Assembly: GCA_002369495.1 (NCBI GenBank)
Contig: DFFD01000230.1
Coordinates: forward strand, 1-5,552
DNA length: 5,552 nucleotides
Reading direction: 5' to 3'
From: Lachnospiraceae bacterium UBA3785
Lineage (GTDB): Bacteria; Bacillota; Clostridia; Lachnospirales; Lachnospiraceae
The notes beneath the pieces are model-generated. The model ran no database searches. It was not told the DNA's origin and was given only the letters and a program-made list of their open reading frames with translations. The first letter of the stretch is position 1, and every line of letters starts with the position of its first letter. This document shows positions 1-5,101 of the stretch, piece after piece. Made by a program: the position numbers and the translations under genes.

Positions 1-1662
1 GAAGGCGCAAAGCCGGTCCACTGGGAGAGCGACGGCGAGTCCGAGTACGCAATCGGAGAGGGCACCAAGGAAGGCATCGGCACGACGATCACGCTCTTCT
101 TAAATGAAGACTGCTACGAATTCTGCAACGAATACCGTATTCGGACGATCCTCGAAAAGTACTGCTCCTTCATGCCGACTCCGATCTTTCTTGCGGATGT
201 GAGCGAAGGCGCGAAGAAGCGCGAGAAGGAGGAGGACGAGCACAGGGAGACCCGCAATGCAAAGAACCTCGAGGACGCCGTGAAGAAGGCCCGCGAGGAT
301 GCCGAAAAGGACGCTCCGGAAGGCTGCTCCGACGAGGAGAAGACCCGTCTTGCCGACGAGGCGGCCGCGAAGGCGGAGGCTGAGTTCAAGCCGGAAGTAA
401 AGCCGGTTCCGCAGCCGATCAACGATATCCATCCGCTGTGGACGAAGAGAGCTTCCGAGTGCACCGATGAGGAGTACAGGGCATTTTACCGCAAGGTCTT
501 CAACGATTACAAGGAGCCGCTCTTCTACATTCACCTGAACACCGAGTATCCGTTCAATCTGAGAGGAATCCTTTATTTCCCGAAGATCAACACCGAGTAC
601 GACGCGCTGGAGTCCCAGATCAAGCTTTACAACAACCAGGTCTTCATCGCGGACAACATCAAGGAGGTCATTCCGGAGTTCCTCATGACCATGAAGGGCG
701 TCATCGACTGCCCGGATCTCCCGCTGAACGTCTCCCGATCCGCACTGCAGAACGACGGGACGGTGAAGAAGATCTGCGAGTACATTTCCAAGAAGGTCGC
801 GGACAAGCTTTCCGGCATGTGCAAGACCGACCGCGAGAATTACGAGAAATACTGGGACGACATCTCCCCGTTCATCAAGTACGGCTGCATCAAGGATGTG
901 AAATTCGCCGACAAGATGATGGATTACATGCTCTTCAAGGATCTGGACGGCAAGTACCTGACCCTGAAGGAGTACGCGGAGAAGAACGAGATCGCCCTTG
1001 AGGACAAGAAAGCAGAGGATGAGAACGGCGCTGAGGTCGTCGAGGAAGCCGGCAAGGAGGAGGAAGAGCCGAAGAAGACGCCGGTCTTCTATGTCACCGA
1101 TGAGGTGCAGCAGGCCCAGTATATTGCGATGTTCCGCAAGGAAGGCAAGGACGCCGTGATCCTGAAGGAGCACATCGACAATCCGTTCATCGCCCAGCTT
1201 GAGCAGAGAAATGAGAAGATCCGTTTTGCCCGCATCGACGCGGAGCTCGCCGAGGATTTTGTCGGCGGAGGCGATGTTGCGAAGGAGGATGCGGACAAGC
1301 TGGCTGAGAGCTTTAAGAAGAATCTCGGAAATGACAGGCTCTCCGTCGAGGTCAAGTCCATGAAGGATGAGGACGTCGCGGCGATCATCACCCTTTCCGA
1401 GGAGAACCGCCGTATGCAGGATATGATGAAGATGTACGGCATGGGCGATACGGGCATGTACGGCGGAGCGGAGACGCTGGTGCTGAACGCGAATCATCCG
1501 CTGGTCAAGTATGTCCTGGCGCACGGCGACGAGGAGATCGTGCCGACGATCGAGAAGCAGCTCTATGATCTGGCGGTGCTCTCCCACAAGCCGCTGACGC
1601 AGGAGGAGATGACAGAGTTCGTGAAGAGATCGAACGAGATTATGATGATGCTGACGAAATAA
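1..1662 (+). CDS. htpG: Molecular chaperone HtpG (bacterial Hsp90), 5'-truncated by window edge
   Basis: This is the cytosolic ATP-driven Hsp90 chaperone, which acts as a dimer on partly folded client proteins. The reading frame is open from base 1, so 553 residues are visible and the front of the ATPase domain is missing. Visible residues 1-57 are the end of the N-terminal GHKL ATPase domain (GIGTTITLFL, then RIRTILEKY). Residues about 64-138 are a Lys/Glu/Ala-rich charged linker. The middle domain follows, starting at HPLWTKRASECTDEEY and including FIADNIKEVIPEFL and the catalytic-loop motif LPLNVSR. Its arginine (visible residue 246, bases 736-738) matches the conserved ATP-contacting Arg of Hsp90. 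A second acidic insert lies at about residues 334-360. The C-terminal dimerisation domain has a Met-rich segment (MMKMYGMGDTGMYGG) and ends in LTK before TAA. No start, promoter or CIRCE-type operator can be judged here. The family assignment is secure. Confidence 0.97.
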   Translation, partial: EGAKPVHWESDGESEYAIGEGTKEGIGTTITLFLNEDCYEFCNEYRIRTILEKYCSFMPTPIFLADVSEGAKKREKEEDEHRETRNAKNLEDAVKKAREDAEKDAPEGCSDEEKTRLADEAAAKAEAEFKPEVKPVPQPINDIHPLWTKRASECTDEEYRAFYRKVFNDYKEPLFYIHLNTEYPFNLRGILYFPKINTEYDALESQIKLYNNQVFIADNIKEVIPEFLMTMKGVIDCPDLPLNVSRSALQNDGTVKKICEYISKKVADKLSGMCKTDRENYEKYWDDISPFIKYGCIKDVKFADKMMDYMLFKDLDGKYLTLKEYAEKNEIALEDKKAEDENGAEVVEEAGKEEEEPKKTPVFYVTDEVQQAQYIAMFRKEGKDAVILKEHIDNPFIAQLEQRNEKIRFARIDAELAEDFVGGGDVAKEDADKLAESFKKNLGNDRLSVEVKSMKDEDVAAIITLSEENRRMQDMMKMYGMGDTGMYGGAETLVLNANHPLVKYVLAHGDEEIVPTIEKQLYDLAVLSHKPLTQEEMTEFVKRSNEIMMMLTK

Positions 1663-1684
1663 GAGAAGGTTCCGAAAAAACAAA

Positions 1685-1751
1685 GGGACGGTTCTTGTAC
1701 AGAAAAAGTTCTCTAAAAAAAGAGAACTTTTTCTGTGCTTAGAACCGTCCC
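1685..1751. terminator. Long two-part hairpin, probable bidirectional terminator between convergent genes
   Basis: The inner stem is a perfect 16-bp inverted repeat (1699-1714 acagaaaaagttctct with 1721-1736) around a six-A loop. The outer stem is a perfect 11-bp repeat (1685-1695 gggacggttct with 1741-1751 agaaccgtccc), separated from the inner one by a small internal loop of 3 and 4 nt. On the + strand it is followed by CCTCTTTTTTTCTT. On the - strand it is followed by TTTGTTTTTTC. It starts 22 bp after the htpG stop and ends 12 bp before the stop of the convergent gene, so it is well placed to terminate both. The outer arm GGGACGGTTCT resembles a sequence I recall as common in dispersed hairpins of Clostridia, so the element may also be a repeat copy. 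Confidence 0.8.
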
Positions 1752-1763
1752 CCTCTTTTTTTC

Positions 1764-2261
1764 TTATACCCGCTCCGCCGCGATCCCCTCAGACCTCAGG
1801 AAGTCGAGGACGAAGGCGTCCCAGGCCGCGTCGAGGGAGCGGTCGAGGCTGAAGGTCTTGATCGAGGTCCCGGTCGTCGCGAGGAGGGCGCCGTCCCGGA
1901 ACGAGAAGTTCAGGTAGAGGCCGTAGATGCTGTCGGCGGGGAGGGTGAGTTCATTTTTTGCAAGGAAAGCCGGCAGGTCTTCGCGCGGGAAAATGAAAAC
2001 AAACTTGAAGGAGAGAGGCGTCCGCTTCCCCTTGATGAGGGAGAGACAGTAAGGGCGCACATGCTCCCAGGGGGTAAAAGGAATGTCCGACGCCGGATCG
2101 GTCTCGTCGGGGTCCATGAAGCTCCGCTGCCAGTTTCCTTCGATCAGGAAGGTGCAGAAGGTCGTGACCTGGCCCTCGGAGAGGAGATAGCGGTCAAAAG
2201 TCGGTCTGGTGAGCAGATGGGCCATGAGACGGCGGACATCGGTGATTTTTAAGGCGATCAT
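1764..2261 (-). CDS. Conserved hypothetical protein, DUF5721-like
   Basis: This 165-residue protein has no signal peptide or membrane segment and is predicted to be cytosolic. It begins MIALKITDVRRLM and contains SEGQVTTFCTFLIEG (about 29-42), a central WEHVRPYCLSLIKGKRTPLSFKFVF block (about 65-89), and a C-terminal TTGTSIKTFSLDRSLDAAWD block (about 129-148). I recall this pattern from the Lachnospiraceae family DUF5721, whose function is unknown to me. No catalytic motif is evident, so no activity is proposed. The ATG at 2259-2261 is supported by AAGGAG (2269-2274 on the complement) seven bases upstream. The gene is transcribed alone, converging on htpG and diverging from degV, with an extended -10 promoter upstream. 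I am sure it is a real gene, and moderately sure of the family. Confidence 0.85.
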   Translation of the reverse strand: MIALKITDVRRLMAHLLTRPTFDRYLLSEGQVTTFCTFLIEGNWQRSFMDPDETDPASDIPFTPWEHVRPYCLSLIKGKRTPLSFKFVFIFPREDLPAFLAKNELTLPADSIYGLYLNFSFRDGALLATTGTSIKTFSLDRSLDAAWDAFVLDFLRSEGIAAERV

Positions 2262-2290
2262 GAGGGTGCTCCTTCACATGTGATGGGGTT

Positions 2291-2299
2291 ATTGTAACA
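2291..2299 (-). promoter_or_regulatory. Extended -10 promoter for the DUF5721-like gene
   Basis: Read on the complement, TG-T-TACAAT forms an extended -10 (TACAAT is the complement of 2291-2296, and TG of 2298-2299). The 17-bp-spaced -35 position (2314-2319 complement, TCGCCC) is a poor match, which extended -10 promoters can tolerate. The predicted leader is about 20 nt. It carries the ribosome binding site and most of a small palindrome, CACATGTG (2275-2282). Confidence 0.5.
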
Positions 2300-2336
2300 T
2301 AATCATGCGCTTTGGGCGAGGAAATTTCCCGAATAC

Positions 2337-2365
2337 TTGTACATTTTTTCATTTTGTGCTACAAT
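2337..2365 (+). promoter_or_regulatory. Sigma-A promoter for degV
   Basis: The -35 TTGTAC (2337-2342) and -10 TACAAT (2360-2365) are 17 bp apart, and TGC before the -10 makes it an extended -10. Transcription should start near 2371-2372, giving a leader of about 37 nt. The promoter lies back to back with that of the divergent DUF5721-like gene. Confidence 0.75.
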
Positions 2366-2373
2366 TAAGAGAG

Positions 2374-2397
2374 TGTCTTAATATTTGATTCAAGACA
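2374..2397 (+). promoter_or_regulatory. Leader hairpin abutting the degV ribosome binding site
   Basis: TGTCTT (2374-2379) pairs with AAGACA (2392-2397). The stem extends by AAT (2380-2382) with ATT (2388-2390), leaving C2391 bulged and a five-base loop. Its last base is the first base of the AGGAG ribosome binding site (2397-2401), and it begins within a few bases of the predicted transcript 5' end. It could protect the 5' end or tune ribosome access. Only the pairing is seen; the role is inferred. Confidence 0.4.
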
Positions 2398-2408
2398 GGA
2401 GAGAAAAA

Positions 2409-3248
2409 ATGAAGTACAGAGTGGCTATGGACAGCGCGGGGGAATTTACCGAGGAGCAGAAAGGCCGTGAGGAGTTTGTGCTTGTGCCCCTGACTCTGAT
2501 GATCGGCGATGAGAGTATCGTGGATGACGGAACGCTGGAACAGCTTGAGATCGTGAAGAAGATCGCCGCCTCTCCGACCTGCCCGAAGACGGCATGTCCG
2601 TCGCCGGAGGCTTACCGGGCTGCATTTGACTGCGGGGCGGAGCATATCTACGGCGTGACGATCTCCGGCAATCTCTCCGGTTCATACCAGAGCGCCATTG
2701 TCGGCCGGGATATGTATCTGGAGGATCATCCGGACGCGAAAATACATGTGTTTGATTCCTGCTCGACCTCGGTCGGCGAGACGATCCTCGTGATGAAGAT
2801 CGAGGAGCTTGAGGCGAAAGGTCTTCCCTTCGAGGAGATCGTCCGCGAGGTGGAGGCGCTCCGCGACGAGAAGAGCACGACATTTGTGCTGGACAACCTG
2901 GAGACGCTCAGAAAGAACGGCCGTCTTTCCCGGATGAAAGCCCTGGCAGCCCAGATCCTGAAGATCAAGCCGATCTGTGCGGGCACCCTCGAGGGAGAGA
3001 TCATCCAGATCGACCAGGCCCGCGGGATCAACAAGGCTCTGGTCAAGATGGTCCAGTATGTCTGCGAGAAGACGAAGAACCCGGAGAACAAGATCCTGGC
3101 GATTTCCTTCGTCAACTGCCGGGAGCGCGCGCTCATGGTCCGGGATGCGATCCTGGAGCGCATCAACGTCAAGGGAGTTCTCCTCATGGAGACCGGAGGG
3201 CTGTCGACGGTTTACGCAAATGACGGCGGAATAATAGTTGTCATTTGA
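2409..3248 (+). CDS. DegV-family (FakB-type) fatty-acid-binding protein
   Basis: This 279-residue cytosolic protein belongs to the DegV family. Characterised FakB members bind a fatty acid and present it to the kinase FakA, making acyl-phosphate for phospholipid synthesis. Features visible in order are: MKYRVAMDSAGEF at the N terminus; VPLTLMIGDE (26-35); TACPSPEAY (61-69), at the place of the usual TSQPS lipid-carboxyl motif; ISGNLSGSYQSA (85-96); LETLRKNGRLSR (164-175); KPI (187-189); and the terminal GGLSTVYANDGGIIVVI. Length is normal for the family. I chose the ATG at 2409 because AGGAG (2397-2401) is seven bases upstream. An in-frame TTG at 2385 would lie inside the leader hairpin and lacks its own site. 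Neither FakA nor its partner genes are in the window. No terminator follows, so transcripts may continue into the small membrane protein gene. The ligand of this variant cannot be told from sequence. Confidence 0.93.
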   Translation: MKYRVAMDSAGEFTEEQKGREEFVLVPLTLMIGDESIVDDGTLEQLEIVKKIAASPTCPKTACPSPEAYRAAFDCGAEHIYGVTISGNLSGSYQSAIVGRDMYLEDHPDAKIHVFDSCSTSVGETILVMKIEELEAKGLPFEEIVREVEALRDEKSTTFVLDNLETLRKNGRLSRMKALAAQILKIKPICAGTLEGEIIQIDQARGINKALVKMVQYVCEKTKNPENKILAISFVNCRERALMVRDAILERINVKGVLLMETGGLSTVYANDGGIIVVI

Positions 3249-3266
3249 CGGCGGAAGTGCTATAAT
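3238..3266 (+). promoter_or_regulatory. Consensus promoter for the small membrane protein gene, overlapping the degV 3' end
   Basis: The -35 TTGTCA (3238-3243) and -10 TATAAT (3261-3266) have a 17-bp spacer, with TGC just before the -10. The match is near perfect. The -35 lies in the last codons of degV. Transcription should start near 3273, giving a leader of about 30 nt that holds GGGAGG (3286-3291). Confidence 0.82.
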
Positions 3267-3302
3267 GCCTGACAGTGTTTAGTTTGGGAGGTTTTATTTC
3301 TT

Positions 3303-3581
3303 ATGAGCCAGAAAAAAGTTGAAGCCTATAAAGAGTACAAGAAGAACAAGGAAAAGATCCTGAAGAAGGAAAAGCGGATGCGCAATCTCGAGTTCGGGAT
3401 CCTGGCGATGGTCGGCGTGGCATTTGTCGGCTGGTTCGGCTATTCGATCTATGATTCCGCGCAGAAGGCCGCGGCTGCAAGCGCTGCGGAAGCTGCCGCG
3501 AACGCGGAGCCGACGACGACCGAGCTCAACCTGACGGATTTCTCCGAGTACATGAACGGGCTCGACCTCTACTACGAATAA
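3303..3581 (+). CDS. Small single-pass membrane protein, function unknown
   Basis: This 92-residue protein of no recognised family has three clear zones. Residues 1-28 are highly basic (about 12 Lys/Arg), probably helical and cytoplasmic. Residues 31-50 (FGILAMVGVAFVGWFGYSIY) form one hydrophobic membrane segment. Residues 54-69 are an Ala-rich stretch, followed by a polar, acidic tail ending in FSEYMNGLDLYYE. Positive charge before the segment predicts N-inside topology with the tail exported. There is no signal peptidase site or lipobox. The ATG at 3303 follows GGGAGG (3286-3291) with a rather long 11-base spacer. It has a strong promoter of its own and a strong terminator, so it is probably well expressed as an independent unit. 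The architecture would suit a membrane anchor or an accessory to a larger complex, but no neighbour points to a partner. Confidence 0.85.
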   Translation: MSQKKVEAYKEYKKNKEKILKKEKRMRNLEFGILAMVGVAFVGWFGYSIYDSAQKAAAASAAEAAANAEPTTTELNLTDFSEYMNGLDLYYE

Positions 3582-3585
3582 TATG

Positions 3586-3617
3586 AAAAAGGACCGGCTT
3601 GGTGCCGGTCCTTTTTT
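3586..3617. terminator. Rho-independent terminator, bidirectional
   Basis: GGACCGGC (3591-3598) pairs perfectly with GCCGGTCC (3604-3611) around a TTGGT loop. A-run 3586-3590 and T-run 3612-3617 flank it, so it works in both directions. It starts 4 bp after the stop of the small membrane protein gene and lies 20 bp beyond the stop of the convergent cold-shock gene. Confidence 0.93.
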
Positions 3618-3637
3618 AAAGCCTCTATGTCTGACAA

Positions 3638-3838
3638 TCAAAGCTTTACGACGTTAGCGGCCTGCATTCCGCGGGGGCCTTCCTGAAGGTCGAAGCTGAC
3701 TGCCTGACCCTCGTCGAGGGACTTAAAGCCTTCCGCCTTGATGGCAGAGAAATGTACGAAAACGTCCTTTCCGTCTTCGCCGGTGATGAAGCCATAGCCC
3801 TTCTCCGCGCTGAACCACTTAACCGTTCCTTTGTTCAT
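3638..3838 (-). CDS. csp: Cold-shock protein, CspA/CspB family
   Basis: This 66-residue single-domain OB-fold protein binds single-stranded RNA and DNA. The family acts in the cytoplasm as RNA chaperones that melt structures at low temperature, and members often affect transcription and translation at other times too. The whole domain is present: [18 protein letters not shown] contains RNP1 (KGYGFI, residues 13-18), and VFVHFSAI (26-33) contains RNP2. The surface aromatics W8, F9, F17, F27, H29 and F30 are all in place. It ends QAANVVKL, the usual length and ending. I chose the ATG at 3836-3838 because GGAGGAA (3844-3850 on the complement) precedes it. A further in-frame start upstream at 3895 lies in the leader and would add an unnatural N terminus. 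The gene is monocistronic, with its own consensus promoter, structured leader and terminator. Which paralogue it is cannot be determined. Confidence 0.97.
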   Translation of the reverse strand: MNKGTVKWFSAEKGYGFITGEDGKDVFVHFSAIKAEGFKSLDEGQAVSFDLQEGPRGMQAANVVKL

Positions 3839-3966
3839 GATGATTCCTCCATAAATTTGTATAAATAAGTAAACGATTTTCAGGAAAAAAAACACCAGCT
3901 ACCGGGAATCTGTCCTGATCAATTACCCAATAACTGATGAATAAACATGTTTCCTGAAAACCCGCA
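3839..3966 (-). promoter_or_regulatory. Long structured 5' leader of the cold-shock gene
   Basis: About 128 nt separate the predicted transcript start from the ATG. In RNA order on the - strand, UUUUCAGGAAA (3960-3950) can pair perfectly with UUUCCUGAAAA (3887-3877). Inside that stem an 8-bp hairpin with one G-U pair and a UUGGG loop spans 3938-3918. GAUUCC (3910-3905) is complementary to GGAAUC (3847-3842), which is the 3' part of the ribosome binding site. A small GC hairpin (3905-3895) is followed by eight U (3892-3885). These pairings overlap, so the leader could switch between forms. Cold-shock mRNAs are known for long regulatory leaders, but switching here is inferred only. Confidence 0.5.
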
Positions 3967-3972
3967 ATTAAG

Positions 3973-4001
3973 ATTATATGCCCGCGTTGTTGAAACGTCA
4001 A
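3973..4001 (-). promoter_or_regulatory. Sigma-A promoter for the cold-shock gene
   Basis: On the complement, -35 TTGACG (3996-4001) and -10 TATAAT (3973-3978) are separated by exactly 17 bp. The match is nearly perfect, so the promoter should be strong and constitutive, leaving cold control to the leader. It lies back to back with the weaker pyrF promoter region. Confidence 0.85.
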
Positions 4002-4012
4002 GCAAAAAAGAC

Positions 4013-4041
4013 TTTATTTAAGGGAAATATTCGTGTATAGT
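4013..4041 (+). promoter_or_regulatory. Possible pyrF promoter
   Basis: TATAGT (4036-4041) matches five of six -10 bases. At 17-bp spacing the -35 position holds TTTATT (4013-4018), a weak match. The overlapping TAGTAT (4038-4043) is an alternative -10. The remaining leader to the GTG is about 45 nt. I see no terminator-antiterminator pair or PyrR-type attenuator in it. The region is the only place for a start, because the next gene upstream is divergent. Confidence 0.4.
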
Positions 4042-4091
4042 ATAGAAAAGACAGCACCCGGGAACACCGACACACAAAAGGAGAGAAGACT

Positions 4092-5012
4092 GTGATAGGA
4101 AAACTGATCAGCAGCATTAAAAGGACCAACGCACCGATCGTGGTGGGCCTCGACCCGATGATGGGATTCGTGCCTGAGACGATGAAAAAGGCGGCATTTG
4201 CCGAGTATGGCGAGACGCTGGAAGGCGCCGCCGAGGCGATTTACCGCTTCAACGAGAAGATCGTAAATGCAACTGCAGACCTGATCCCGGCTGTAAAACC
4301 CCAGATTGCGATGTACGAGCAGTTCGGCGTTCCGGGCGTCATGGCGTTCAAGCGGACGGTTGATCTCTGCAAGGCGAAGGGCCTTGTCGTGATCGGCGAT
4401 GTGAAGCGCGGCGATATCGGATCTACTTCGCTGGCCTATGCGGCAGCGCACATCGGTACGGTGCAGGTCGGTACGAAGACATTTGCGCCGTTCCATGAGG
4501 ACTTCTGTACGGTCAATCCGTATCTGGGCAGTGATGGTATCAATCCGTTTATTGATGTCTGCAAGGCGCAGAAAAAAGGAATTTTTGTTCTGGTTAAGAC
4601 TTCTAACCCGTCCAGCGGCGAGTTTCAGGACCGGCTGATTGACGGCCGGCCGCTCTATGAACTGGTTGGCGAGCAGGTCGCAGCCTGGGGAGAACAGGCG
4701 ATGGGCGATGCTTACAGCTATGTCGGCGCGGTTGTCGGTGCAACGTACCCGGAGATGGGCCGTGTGCTGCGCAGTCTGATGCCGAAGAGCCTGATCCTGG
4801 TACCGGGGTACGGCGCACAGGGCGGCAAGGGTAAGGATCTGGTTCCGTTTTTTAATGAAGACGGACTGGGTGCAATTGTCAATTCTTCCCGCGGCATTAT
4901 TGCAGCTTACCGGCAGGATGCTTATAAATCTTATGGAGAGGCAAATTACGCGGATGCGGCGCGGGCAGCGGTTCTGGATATGAAGCAGGACATCATGGAG
5001 GCGCTCGGCTAA
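4092..5012 (+). CDS. pyrF: Orotidine 5'-phosphate decarboxylase (type 2)
   Basis: This cytosolic enzyme decarboxylates OMP to UMP, the last step of de novo pyrimidine synthesis. The 306-residue length fits the longer type 2 subfamily. Visible motifs are: KRTNAPIVVGLDPMMGF near the N terminus (VGLDP, 18-22); AVKPQIAMYEQFG (67-79); the active-site segment GDVKRGDIGSTSLAYA, where D103, K105 and D108 give the catalytic Asp-Lys-Asp pattern; VLVKTSNPSSGEFQD (166-180); VPGYGAQGG; and NSSRGI near the C terminus, the likely phosphate-binding arginine loop. The start is GTG at 4092, eight bases after AAAGGAG (4077-4083). No in-frame ATG lies close upstream, and the product then begins MIGKLISSIK, as expected for the family. 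pyrK follows after 89 bp on the same strand, probably in one operon. The gene looks complete and undamaged. Confidence 0.96.
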   Translation: MIGKLISSIKRTNAPIVVGLDPMMGFVPETMKKAAFAEYGETLEGAAEAIYRFNEKIVNATADLIPAVKPQIAMYEQFGVPGVMAFKRTVDLCKAKGLVVIGDVKRGDIGSTSLAYAAAHIGTVQVGTKTFAPFHEDFCTVNPYLGSDGINPFIDVCKAQKKGIFVLVKTSNPSSGEFQDRLIDGRPLYELVGEQVAAWGEQAMGDAYSYVGAVVGATYPEMGRVLRSLMPKSLILVPGYGAQGGKGKDLVPFFNEDGLGAIVNSSRGIIAAYRQDAYKSYGEANYADAARAAVLDMKQDIMEALG

Positions 5013-5101
5013 GAGACTGAAAACACGGCAGATACATTTTTCAGCAGCGGCATGCAGTTCCCCGGCTGAAAGTACAGCCTCATTACATGACAGGAGCAAG
5101 T
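5013..5101 (+). other. pyrF-pyrK spacer with a small stem-loop
   Basis: This is an 89-bp gap within a likely operon. TTTCAGC (5039-5045) pairs with GCTGAAA (5065-5071) around a 19-base loop. No T-run follows, so it is not a standard terminator. It might act in mRNA processing or do nothing. AGGAG (5092-5096) for pyrK sits five bases before the ATG. Confidence 0.35.

Noticed and set aside
100..1683. A 527-codon open frame on the - strand, antisense to htpG
   Set aside because: It mirrors the codon bias of htpG, gives a Leu/Val/Arg-rich product typical of antisense frames, has no convincing ribosome site, and covers a gene whose family is certain.
2385..2408. TTG at 2385 as the degV start
   Set aside because: It falls within the leader hairpin, lacks a ribosome site, and would add eight non-conserved residues. 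The ATG at 2409 has AGGAG at good spacing.
2446..3187. Antisense frames within degV on the - strand
   Set aside because: They are Arg/Ser-rich shadow products opposite a gene with clear DegV motifs.
3839..4001. Extended or upstream coding frames in the cold-shock leader (starts at 3895 or 4001 on the - strand)
   Set aside because: The promoter and leader explain this stretch. The GGAGG site supports only the start at 3838, which gives the standard family N terminus.
4042..4091. A pyrimidine-responsive attenuator before pyrF
   Set aside because: The leader is too short and has no terminator stem, T-run or PyrR-type conserved loop.
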